A stretch of 6,130 bases of DNA from CALKWS01 sp048594865 (GCA_048594865.1 JBMDWZ010000098.1:1-6130), one strand, 5' to 3'; numbered from the stretch's first letter, positions 1 through 5,223 are shown. Program-made: numbers and translations. Notes: generated by a model not told the origin, from the letters alone.

Positions 1-456
1 ACCAGACAACGTCGCAGCATCGGTTCTACTGGCCGCGCGCACGGTGCAGACCTTCGCACCCTTGACCATCGACTCCAACTGTTCCAACCCCCGCAACGCC
101 CCAGTCAACTCCGGGGAACGCAATACCCCCAGGTCCAGGGCTTGGTAACGAGCGATCGCGTCCTTCGCTACCCCGATCGCGCGGCGGGCTTCCTCACCCG
201 CACCACTCACGCCACCGGCGGCAGCAGAAGTGCCCGCACCAACGACGTCGGTGCGCCGGGCCAGTTTGCTCTCAAACGCCCCGTGCGTGGTCTTGTCGCC
301 CAAGGGGACTTGTCCGCCGCGGGCGATGAAGTCATCGAACAACTCCGCCTCAGCCGCCAACGAACCAGTCGTCAACGCACCAGCACCCCGTGAGCCTGCA
401 CCAGCAGAACCGGCGGCTGCTGCCGTGGTTGCTGGGGGTGTGGTCGGGTGTTCCAT
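1..456 (-). CDS. N-terminal part of a DUF222/13E12-like (HNH endonuclease family) protein, cut by the window edge
   Basis: An open minus-strand frame of 152 codons starts at ATG 456-454 and stays open to base 1, so the C-terminal part lies outside the window. It opens MEHPTTPPATTAAAAG, an Ala/Gly/Thr-rich low-complexity stretch to about residue 35. A helical acidic segment follows (AEAELFDDFIARGG), and near the visible end there is an amphipathic helix (LRGLEQLESMVKGAKV, then CTVRAA). The pattern of a low-complexity leader followed by a long 'LxxLExL...A' helix resembles the start of DUF222 domains, which in actinobacteria are usually followed by a C-terminal HNH nuclease motif. That motif would lie off the window, so nuclease function is inferred from family resemblance only. 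No Shine-Dalgarno sequence precedes the ATG, but a promoter is placed for a leaderless transcript. Coding is supported by G/C-rich third positions across the whole frame. The family assignment is moderate; the existence of the gene is fairly secure. Confidence 0.6.
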   Translation of the reverse strand, partial: MEHPTTPPATTAAAAGSAGAGSRGAGALTTGSLAAEAELFDDFIARGGQVPLGDKTTHGAFESKLARRTDVVGAGTSAAAGGVSGAGEEARRAIGVAKDAIARYQALDLGVLRSPELTGALRGLEQLESMVKGAKVCTVRAASRTDAATLSG

Positions 457-462
457 GCAACA

Positions 463-491
463 ACTGTACTACGCACGAGCGTTCGACACAA
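463..491 (-). promoter_or_regulatory. Putative leaderless promoter of the minus-strand DUF222-like gene
   Basis: Read on the minus strand, TTGTGT (491-486) is followed after 17 bases by TACAGT (468-463), and the start codon at 456 lies six bases further on. TACAGT fits the actinobacterial TANNNT -10 pattern. The six-base gap puts the transcription start on the A of the ATG, consistent with the missing ribosome binding site. The -35 match is weak (3 of 6), so the call rests mainly on the -10 box and its spacing. Confidence 0.45.
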
Positions 492-502
492 GGGGTGTGC
501 AC

Positions 503-520
503 AACTTTCTTCAAGAAGTT
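503..520. repeat. Imperfect inverted repeat upstream of the divergent promoter
   Basis: The arms TTCTT and AAGAA surround a central C (512). Skipping one T (506) extends the arms to AAC-TTCTT and AAGAA-GTT. It lies just upstream of the putative -35 box of the minus-strand gene (486-491), a usual place for a regulator site. It could also be chance in an AT-richer patch. No regulator is identified. Confidence 0.3.
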
Positions 521-557
521 TTTCTCGAGCCCCAACCGGCGCCCAACCACCGCCTCA

Positions 558-574
558 CTCGACCGACCGTCGAG
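558..574. repeat. Perfect 6-bp stem hairpin in the intergenic region
   Basis: CTCGAC (558-563) and GTCGAG (569-574) are exact reverse complements around the five-base loop CGACC. No T-run follows on either strand, so it is not a standard intrinsic terminator. The divergent gene arrangement would not need a terminator here either. Role unknown. Confidence 0.35.
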
Positions 575-677
575 GATCCAAAGGCTCCACCGACGCCGTA
601 ACCGCCTCTTCGTCGGAATCTCGCCACTGATGAATACCCGTACCAGCCACGAGTCCCGGTGAGCGGAAGTGGCAGGC

Positions 678-686
678 TGTTAGCCT
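678..686 (+). promoter_or_regulatory. Weak extended -10 candidate for the membrane protein gene
   Basis: TGTTAGCCT contains the extended -10 dinucleotide TG, one spacer base and TAGCCT (TANNNT type). It would start transcription around 692-694, giving a leader of roughly 45-50 bases before ATG 740. No good -35 box accompanies it. A second weak option is TTGGAT (689-694), 17 bases, TAACCA (712-717). Neither is strong. Confidence 0.25.
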
Positions 687-739
687 CGTTGGATCGAAAC
701 CTGACAACTCGTAACCAGCGCAACCCAAGGCGACCGATC

Positions 740-1234
740 ATGACCAGCTCAGTGTCAAAGCCGATTCACAGTGGTTGGCACGAGCCCGACGACCCACCGC
801 AGGGCGTCAATTCGATACGGATGTGGTCTCTGGTCTTGTTCGCGCTGGTGGCAGGCTACGGCGGGGGCGTAGTGACCGAGTTCGCCCGCGGCTACCACAT
901 GCACCCGGGCATCCTCCGTATCTCGGGCCTCATGGGCTCACATATCGGGCTCGCCTGCGGTCTATTCGCCGCGCTCGTCACCTTCTTTTGCCTCATGCGC
1001 TTCGGCTATCGAGAGCGGCATAAGGCCACCGTTGGGCTCTCACTCTTTCTCGGGTCCTTCGCTGCCTACTCTGTGCTGACTGGGGAGATTGAGCCGGTGC
1101 TGCGTGCTTTGTTCGGACAGGCTGCCTTCAGCGAGATCAACTTCGTAACGTTGGGGCTGGGCGTGGCCGCATGCCTCCTCTGTAGCGCCTTCGTGAGCCT
1201 CTTCCTCACGCGCTACAAGGAGCGTCCCGCCTAG
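740..1234 (+). CDS. Unrecognised four-helix integral membrane protein (164 aa)
   Basis: The frame could begin upstream at 659, but ATG 740 is preferred: AAGG (727-730) lies nine bases before it and the sequence ahead of it is Arg/Asn-rich and unlike a protein start. The protein has a hydrophilic N-terminus (residues 1-27) and then four hydrophobic segments at about 28-47, 64-86, 96-114 and 134-157, ending in the basic tail RYKERPA. The loop between helices 1 and 2 carries the His-containing stretch EFARGYHMHPG. The loop between helices 3 and 4 is acidic and amphipathic (GEIEPVLRALFGQ). I do not recognise a family. It may be a small actinobacterial conserved membrane protein of unknown role. 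It is monocistronic as far as can be seen: 87 bases separate it from the next gene. Coding status is well supported by composition and helix pattern; the function is unknown. Confidence 0.75.
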   Translation: MTSSVSKPIHSGWHEPDDPPQGVNSIRMWSLVLFALVAGYGGGVVTEFARGYHMHPGILRISGLMGSHIGLACGLFAALVTFFCLMRFGYRERHKATVGLSLFLGSFAAYSVLTGEIEPVLRALFGQAAFSEINFVTLGLGVAACLLCSAFVSLFLTRYKERPA

Positions 1235-1296
1235 ACAATTTCCGAGATCCCAAGAAGGCCCCAAGAGAACTACACGAGCGATTCCATAGCGCAACG

Positions 1297-1310
1297 CCCG
1301 CCGTGGTGGG
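1297..1310 (+). other. Small hairpin just before the DUF2277 gene
   Basis: CCCGC (1297-1301) can pair with GTGGG (1306-1310) around a CGTG loop, with one G-T wobble pair, and is followed by ATTCTT. It might be a weak terminator for the membrane protein gene or a structure in the leader of the next gene. The stem is only 5 bp and no long T-run follows. Confidence 0.2.
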
Positions 1311-1321
1311 ATTCTTGAGAC

Positions 1322-1603
1322 ATGTGCCGCAACATCCGACCCCTGCATAACTTCGAGCCCCACGCCACCAGCGAGGAGGTCCAAGCCGCCGCGCTGCAGT
1401 ACGTCCGCAAGGTCGCTGGCATGACGAAGCCGTCGCAAGCGAACGCCGAGGCATTCGATAAGGCCGTCGCCGAGATCGCGCACATCACCGAACACCTGCT
1501 GGCTGACCTGGTCACCAGCGCCCCGCCCAAGGACCGTGAGGTCGAGGCTGCCAAGGCAAAGGCCCGCGCCGCAAAGCGCTACGGCACTGCCGCGGCTTCG
1601 TGA
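1322..1603 (+). CDS. DUF2277 family protein (93 aa)
   Basis: The start MCRNIRPLHNFEP, the central AALQYVRKVAGMTKPSQAN and the tail APPKDREVEAAKAKARAAKRYG are the conserved signature blocks of DUF2277, a family of small soluble bacterial proteins of unknown biochemical function. The length matches the family and the conserved MCRNIR opening fixes the start. There is no clear Shine-Dalgarno sequence; a GATTCT hexamer (1310-1315) six bases before the ATG might serve as a poor leaderless -10 box. The fold is probably all-helical. The stop codon overlaps the GTG of the next gene (GTGA, 1600-1603), so the two are likely translated together. Recognition of the family is from memory of its conserved blocks. 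Confidence 0.88.
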   Translation: MCRNIRPLHNFEPHATSEEVQAAALQYVRKVAGMTKPSQANAEAFDKAVAEIAHITEHLLADLVTSAPPKDREVEAAKAKARAAKRYGTAAAS

Positions 1604-2256
1604 GGAAAACTCTTCGACGAATCTTCAAGTGGATCGGCATCATCATTGCCGGCCTGATCGGACTCGTCGTGCTCATTTATGTGATCTCCGGCTTGGTTCG
1701 TATGTCGAACGTGTCGACTGCCACGGCCGAGATGGAAGAGCAACTGGACCACGTCAATACCAACCGCACCGACTACCTCCCCCTGACGCCTGAGGCCATC
1801 GAAGCCCTCGCCGTCGGGCAGGGAAACGAGCCGACGTCGTGGATTGAATGCGACCTGAACGCCCGCGCGCAGGGTTTCAGTGTGCGGTCCTGGTTGCAGG
1901 AGTGTGAGCTGTGGCAGGTGGTGACGTTGGACGCCGCCGGACTTGATCCCCAGACGCTCGCCGGCCGCGTGGACGGCCGCACATCGGAGCGCAACGAGTG
2001 CGAGATCGCGTTGCTGCCAGAACTGGACTCGGCACTCGATGAATCCAGCTTGGCGATGCGGTACCTGCCGGCCGGCTGTGAGCCTCGGCAACCCCATCAC
2101 CGCGCCGAGGTGGTCCAAGGGCCCGAACTCAGCCCGCTCACCTCGGACTCGATCGTGGTGACCGAGAGGTACCGCTTCTCCACCGACTTCGGGTGCCGAC
2201 CGTTCACGCCGATTTTCTGCACCACTCCGATCGACGATCCGATCCCCGTGCCCTAA
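1600..2256 (+). CDS. Single-pass membrane protein with a six-cysteine extracytoplasmic domain (218 aa)
   Basis: Starts with GTG 1600 overlapping the DUF2277 stop by four bases. There is no separate ribosome binding site, so translational coupling is likely. The N-terminus is basic (MRKTLRRIFK) and leads into one hydrophobic segment at about residues 11-34, with no signal peptidase or lipobox motif, so it looks like an N-in/C-out anchor. The remaining 184 residues hold six cysteines (84, 102, 134, 160, 199, 207). The even number outside the membrane suggests up to three disulfides. The first four sit in short acidic contexts (IEC, QEC, NEC, AGC), as in a compact disulfide-stabilised domain. 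The C-terminus is proline-rich (DDPIPVP). I do not recognise a family. Its partner gene is cytosolic DUF2277, which gives no functional hint. A later in-frame ATG (codon 35) would remove the anchor and is unlikely. Confidence 0.82.
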   Translation: MRKTLRRIFKWIGIIIAGLIGLVVLIYVISGLVRMSNVSTATAEMEEQLDHVNTNRTDYLPLTPEAIEALAVGQGNEPTSWIECDLNARAQGFSVRSWLQECELWQVVTLDAAGLDPQTLAGRVDGRTSERNECEIALLPELDSALDESSLAMRYLPAGCEPRQPHHRAEVVQGPELSPLTSDSIVVTERYRFSTDFGCRPFTPIFCTTPIDDPIPVP

Positions 2257-2268
2257 GTCAGCGTGCCA

Positions 2269-2288
2269 ATTTCAAAAAGTTTCGAAAT
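2269..2288. repeat. AT-rich inverted repeat upstream of the SigK-type promoter
   Basis: ATTTC (2269-2273) and GAAAT (2284-2288) are reverse complements around an A/T-rich ten-base centre. This is an unusual AT island in otherwise GC-rich sequence, lying five bases before the -35 box. It could be an operator, an upstream promoter element, or a weak terminator for the gene ending at 2256. No evidence separates these. Confidence 0.25.
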
Positions 2289-2292
2289 CCAC

Positions 2293-2319
2293 CCATCCGC
2301 TCCATCCACCGCTCCGAAC
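2293..2319 (+). promoter_or_regulatory. Predicted SigK-type ECF promoter of the lipoprotein gene
   Basis: CCATCC (2293-2298) is followed after 15 bases by CCGAAC (2314-2319). As I recall it, the M. tuberculosis SigK consensus is CCATCC, 16-17 bases, CCGAAT, so both boxes match except the last base and a slightly shorter spacer. Transcription would begin near 2326, leaving about 30 bases of leader that includes the GGAG ribosome binding site (2345-2348). A second CCATCC lies at 2302-2307, but it is too close to the -10 box to serve as a -35. The link to the sigma factor gene at 3850 makes the match more credible. Not seen upstream of the sigma factor gene itself. Confidence 0.55.
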
Positions 2320-2355
2320 CCCTTGTGAACGCCCACCACAAGAAGGAGCAGAACG

Positions 2356-3708
2356 ATGAAGACCCAACGCAAAAAGGCGTCGGCGGCAGCGGCTGCCGGA
2401 TTCGCCTTAGTGCTAACGCTTTCGGCCTGCAATGGAGCCGAGCCCGGCGATGACAGCACCATGGACGACGGTCATTCCCAACACGGCGACGCAGACGGCG
2501 CCGAGGAGGACACCGACACCGGTGAAGACGACGGCATGGACGAAGACATGGACGAGGGCGATCACTCCGCCATCATGCCCATGGGCACCGGTGACCCGTT
2601 CGCCGACGTCCGCACCGCCGCCGAGCACATGCCCGAAACCGGTGCCACCCTGGCTGGCGGATTCGCCGCAGCCCTGGACATTGAAGGCGACGCCTCCTCC
2701 GAGGCCGCCGAGCTTCGCTCCGGCCTGACCGCGCTGCTCCAAGAGCACGTGTACCTCGCGGGCATCGCGGTAGCAACCGCCTACGAAACCGGCCCGGATT
2801 CCGCGGAATTCGGACTGGCAACCGACGCTGTTGACGCCAACTCCGTCGCTCTATCCGAGGCCGTAGGTTCACTGGCCGGAGAAGAGAAGGGTGAAGAGTT
2901 CCTCGAGCGGTGGCGCGATCACATCGGCTACTTCGTGGACTACGCCCTGGCAGCAGCCGAGGACGACGACGAAGGCCGTGACGCCGCCGTCGCCGACCTG
3001 ATGGAGTACACCTCCGACGCTGGTGAGTTCTTCGAAGAGGTCAGCGGCGGCGAACTGCCCGCCGGTGACGTCACCGAATCCCTCAACGGACACGTTGAAA
3101 CCCTCGCGGCCGCAGTCGACTCGTTGGCCGCCGGTGACACCGAGGCTTTCGCCGACCTGCAGATGGCTTCGCACCACGTAGTGGAGGGCGCAGCGGTAAT
3201 GTCCGCCGGGCTCGCCGCCGCCGCGGAGCTCGAGGGTGACACCGCCGACGATGCCTCCGAACTGCGGGCAGCGTTGACGGCGAACCTCAACGAGCACGTC
3301 TACGTCGCCGGAATCGCGGTGTTCGTCGCCTACACCCAGGGTGCGGACTCCGACGCCTTCGCGGCCGCCGCTCAGGTGGTCGACGACAACGCCGTTGAAC
3401 TGGCCGACGCGGTTGGTGAACTGGCTGGTGAAGATCAGCGGGAGCCATTCCTGGAGCTGTGGCGCGACCACATCGGGTACTTCGTTGACTACGCGGTAGC
3501 CGTTGCCGGTAACGACCAGGCCGGCGCCGATGCGGCCCTGGATGACCTGGAGACCTACCGCCACGAGGCCGGTGCGTTCTTCGAGGAAATCTCCGCCGGT
3601 GAACTGCCCGCCGATGCCGTGGCCGATGGCCTCGCGCACCACGTGAGCACCCTTGGCGGTGCAATCGACTCCCTCAACGAGGCCCTGGTACAAGGCGCCG
3701 AGGGCTGA
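2356..3708 (+). CDS. Lipoprotein with acidic Met/His linker and two tandem helical-bundle domains (450 aa)
   Basis: A strong AAGAAGGAG site (GGAG 2345-2348) lies seven bases before ATG 2356. Residues 1-25 form a lipoprotein signal: basic MKTQRKK, hydrophobic core, and lipobox LSAC with Cys25 as the lipidation site, so the protein is anchored outside the cytoplasmic membrane. Residues 26-80 are a disordered linker very rich in Asp/Glu with scattered Met and His, ending IMPMG. Residues 82-264 and 265-447 are two copies of one domain aligned without gaps at an offset of 183. By hand count about 98 of 183 positions are identical. Each copy has EHVY-AGIAV (131/314 His), LWRDHIGYFVDY-type blocks (Trp186/369, His189/372), FFEE (225/408) and a late His (246/429), plus an early His (91/274). 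These recur at the same helix positions and suggest a four-helix bundle able to bind metal. I recall similar domains in proteins loosely annotated 'copper amine oxidase-like', but no oxidase motif is present. Metal binding is inference. The gene sits between a SigK-type promoter and a terminator. Confidence 0.9.
   Translation: MKTQRKKASAAAAAGFALVLTLSACNGAEPGDDSTMDDGHSQHGDADGAEEDTDTGEDDGMDEDMDEGDHSAIMPMGTGDPFADVRTAAEHMPETGATLAGGFAAALDIEGDASSEAAELRSGLTALLQEHVYLAGIAVATAYETGPDSAEFGLATDAVDANSVALSEAVGSLAGEEKGEEFLERWRDHIGYFVDYALAAAEDDDEGRDAAVADLMEYTSDAGEFFEEVSGGELPAGDVTESLNGHVETLAAAVDSLAAGDTEAFADLQMASHHVVEGAAVMSAGLAAAAELEGDTADDASELRAALTANLNEHVYVAGIAVFVAYTQGADSDAFAAAAQVVDDNAVELADAVGELAGEDQREPFLELWRDHIGYFVDYAVAVAGNDQAGADAALDDLETYRHEAGAFFEEISAGELPADAVADGLAHHVSTLGGAIDSLNEALVQGAEG
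2599..3147 (+). repeat. First copy of the 549-bp (183-codon) internal repeat
   Basis: Encodes residues 82-264 of the lipoprotein, starting FADVRTAAEH. It aligns codon for codon, without insertion or deletion, with the second copy that starts at 3148. The most conserved segment encodes WRDHIGYFVDYA. Drift between copies is substantial (roughly half of residues differ), so the duplication is old rather than recent. Confidence 0.85.
3148..3705 (+). repeat. Second copy of the internal repeat
   Basis: Encodes residues 265-450, starting FADLQMASHH and running to the end of the protein (the last three residues correspond to the beginning of another repeat unit, if any). His274, His314, His372 and His429 match His91, His131, His189 and His246 of copy one. 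Copy two has extra His at 273 and 428 next to the shared ones. Confidence 0.85.
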
Positions 3709-3747
3709 GCCAAAAGGCAACGGGCTAAGGAAAGCAGGCTCAACATG

Positions 3748-3793
3748 CTGGTGGTGGACCGCTTCGGGGGTGCGGTTCACCACCAGCCCTTTT
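3748..3793 (+). terminator. Rho-independent terminator after the lipoprotein gene
   Basis: A 15-bp stem (3748-3762 pairing with 3772-3786, one G-T wobble) closes a nine-base loop and is followed by CCCTTTT. The stem is strong, the T-run short. It ends the lipoprotein transcript 40 bases past its stop and separates it from the sigma factor gene, which therefore needs its own promoter. It also shows that an upstream in-frame ATG at 3745 is not the sigma factor start. Confidence 0.8.
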
Positions 3794-3837
3794 GGGGGTT
3801 AGTAATACCGGGTGAAAAGCAGGGAGCAAAAACCCTG

Positions 3838-3843
3838 GATAAT
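3838..3843 (+). promoter_or_regulatory. -10 box of a leaderless promoter for the sigma factor gene
   Basis: GATAAT matches the TATAAT consensus at five of six positions and lies six bases (GGCCAC) before the GTG at 3850, so transcription would begin at the start codon. This agrees with the lack of a ribosome binding site at usable distance (GGGAG at 3822-3826 is 23 bases away). No clear -35 box is seen at 17-19 bases. It looks like a housekeeping-type promoter, not a SigK-type one. Confidence 0.55.
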
Positions 3844-3849
3844 GGCCAC

Positions 3850-4437
3850 GTGAGTTCTTTGGGTTCGACGGCGCCGCGACCGGCCGACCGGACCGCACGC
3901 CTGAACGCGCTACTGACCGCAGTGGGAAGTGGCGACGCTGAGTCATTTAGTGCGCTGTATGACGAACTTTCACCCGCGGTTTACGGCACCGCCCTGCGGG
4001 TGGTGCGGGACGCCGACTACGCCGCAGACGTCACCCAAGAGGTGATGGTGGAGGTGTGGCGCACCGCCCCCTCCTTCGATGGAAACCTTGGAACTGCAGC
4101 GGCATGGGTCTCTACCATGGCCCACCGCCGGGCCGTAGACCGAGTCCGCTCGGTGCAGGCCCAACGAAACCGCGACCAAGAGCACCTCGATCGCAGCAAC
4201 GAAACACCGTGGGACTCGGTCGCTGAAACCGCGGAGACGCGCTCTGAACGCGAAGCCGTCTTTGACTGCATGGGTACTTTGACCAACGCTCAACGCGACG
4301 CGGTGGCCCAGACCTATTACCAAGGCCTGAGCTACCGGGAAGCGGCCGAACAATCAAACGTCGGATTACCGGCGATGAAGTCTCGCATTCGTGATGCACT
4401 AATTCGACTACGACAATGCCTGGAGGGGGGATCATGA
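3850..4437 (+). CDS. sigK: ECF sigma factor, SigK-like (195 aa)
   Basis: Directs RNA polymerase to a specific promoter set when released by its anti-sigma factor. Region 2 spans about residues 33-103: FSALYDELSPAVYG, then DVTQEVMVEVWRTAPSFD, then WVSTMAHRRAVDRVRS, the last being typical of the SigK/ECF19 group. Region 4 spans about 138-190: LTNAQRDAVAQTYYQGLSYREAAE followed by the recognition helix MKSRIRDALIRLRQCL. Length is normal for an ECF factor. The GTG start at 3850 gives a usual ~20-residue lead before LLTAVGSGD; an earlier in-frame ATG at 3745 abuts the terminator stem and would add an atypical tail. The protein has exactly two cysteines, 140 and 190, both in region 4; in M. tuberculosis SigK a pair with the same 50-residue spacing (Cys133/Cys183, from memory) forms a redox-sensitive disulfide. 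The stop overlaps the rskA start by ATGA, giving a coupled sigma/anti-sigma operon. ECF identity is certain; the SigK subgroup is likely. Confidence 0.88.
   Translation: MSSLGSTAPRPADRTARLNALLTAVGSGDAESFSALYDELSPAVYGTALRVVRDADYAADVTQEVMVEVWRTAPSFDGNLGTAAAWVSTMAHRRAVDRVRSVQAQRNRDQEHLDRSNETPWDSVAETAETRSEREAVFDCMGTLTNAQRDAVAQTYYQGLSYREAAEQSNVGLPAMKSRIRDALIRLRQCLEGGS
4422..4426 (+). promoter_or_regulatory. Ribosome binding site that sets the rskA start
   Basis: GGAGG (within GGAGGGGGG) lies seven bases before ATG 4434. This favours 4434 over an in-frame ATG at 4416, which would lie ahead of the site and add only MPGGGI. Confidence 0.75.
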
Positions 4438-5195
4438 ACACCGAAAACGATCGGAACGAGCTTCGTGACCTCCTCGGCGCCTGGGCCGTGGACGCCGTCG
4501 ATGACGTTGAACGGGCCCGGATCGAGCGGGCGATTGCAGCGGACTCCGAGTTCGCCCGCGAGGCCGAGCAGATGCGCCAGACCGTGGCCGCGATCGCCCA
4601 GGCCGACGCCGCGGATCCGCCGGCGGAGCTGCGGGCGCGGGTGCTCGATGAGGCCCGGAATGTGCCGCAGGTTGCCCGCCATCGGACGCGGGCGGCAGGC
4701 GCGGGTCGGGCGCAGGGTGCGTCTGGTCGCGTGGGCCCGGACCGGAAGGTACGACGGCGGATCCTGGCTGCCGTAGCGGCCGCGGTGGTGGCGGTGGCGA
4801 TCCCCACGTCGGTCGCGATCCAACAGAGCCAGCGCGCCGATCACGCGGAAGAACACGTCGCGGTGCTCGAAGAGGCCCTGCGCCAAGACGACGCTCAGCT
4901 CGTCACCGCCGATGTCACAGGCGGCGGGCAGGCCACCGCCGTCATCGGCGCCGATCAGGCGGTGTTCCTGGCTCAGGACATGCCCAACCTCGACGACGGC
5001 GATTACCAACTGTGGATCGTCACCGATGAGGCTACCTCGGCCGGGGTACTGACCTGGGAGGACGGCCGGTTGCTCGGCGAAGTGCCCCAGTTCCCGGCCG
5101 ACGCCGCCCTGGCGATCACCGCCGAACCCGAGGGTGGCTCCGATCAGCCGACCACCGAACCGCTGGTGGTACTGGTGGGCTCGGCAGATTCTTAA
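4434..5195 (+). CDS. rskA: Membrane anti-sigma factor of the RskA family (253 aa)
   Basis: Binds and holds the adjacent ECF sigma factor at the membrane. Residues 1-75 are the cytoplasmic sigma-binding domain (LRDLLGAWAVDAVDDVERARIE, then PPAELRARVLDEAR), matching the RskA pattern 'L-YALDA-DD-ER'. It has no HxxxCxxC zinc motif and no cysteine at all, as expected for RskA and unlike zinc-type anti-sigma factors. A basic linker (KVRRR) leads into one transmembrane helix at about 110-129, then a short charged helix (131-154). The extracytoplasmic domain, about 157-250, has RskA hallmarks: ADVTGGGQATAV, DGDYQLWIV, SAGVLTWEDG, and AITAEPEGGSDQPTTEPLVVL. Start at ATG 4434 overlaps the sigma stop by ATGA, with GGAGG upstream. 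In mycobacteria RskA is cut in steps ending with the site-2 protease Rip1 to release SigK; the same route is plausible here but not shown by the sequence. Confidence 0.9.
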   Translation: MNTENDRNELRDLLGAWAVDAVDDVERARIERAIAADSEFAREAEQMRQTVAAIAQADAADPPAELRARVLDEARNVPQVARHRTRAAGAGRAQGASGRVGPDRKVRRRILAAVAAAVVAVAIPTSVAIQQSQRADHAEEHVAVLEEALRQDDAQLVTADVTGGGQATAVIGADQAVFLAQDMPNLDDGDYQLWIVTDEATSAGVLTWEDGRLLGEVPQFPADAALAITAEPEGGSDQPTTEPLVVLVGSADS

Positions 5196-5223
5196 CCTGC
5201 CTGCCTCCGTGCCGGTTCGCTGG

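Larger units (their letters stand above)
457..739. other. Divergent intergenic region
   Basis: About 283 bases separate the minus-strand DUF222-like gene from the plus-strand membrane protein gene. I see a leaderless promoter for the leftward gene, two small inverted repeats, and a weak extended -10 candidate for the rightward gene. I see no tRNA, no convincing additional coding frame and no insertion-sequence ends. Short open frames on both strands have low-quality, Arg/Ser/Pro-rich translations and no ribosome binding sites. Confidence 0.5.

Noticed and set aside
142..393. Plus-strand open frame at the left edge
   Set aside because: The minus-strand frame is open over the whole 456 bases with better codon use and a promoter. 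The plus-strand translation is Arg/Thr-rich and featureless.
659..739. Upstream start (659) for the four-helix membrane protein
   Set aside because: ATG 740 has AAGG at suitable distance, and the extra 27 residues are Arg/Asn-rich and would overlap the promoter candidates.
511..741. Minus-strand open frame in the divergent intergenic region
   Set aside because: The translation is Gly/Arg-rich without motif, there is no ribosome binding site, and it overlaps likely promoter sequence for the rightward gene.
1579..2118. Minus-strand open frame (about 179 codons) opposite the six-cysteine membrane protein
   Set aside because: The plus-strand frame has a membrane anchor, coupled start and patterned cysteines; the antisense frame shows no domain and no ribosome binding site.
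2869..3783. Long minus-strand open frame (about 304 codons) opposite the lipoprotein gene
   Set aside because: It is antisense to a gene with clear signal peptide, lipobox and internal repeat. Its Gly/Val-rich translation mirrors the repeats and is a by-product of high GC content. It has no family motif.
4112..4807. Minus-strand open frame opposite sigK/rskA
   Set aside because: The translation is dominated by Ala, Arg and Ser and lies opposite two clearly recognised genes.
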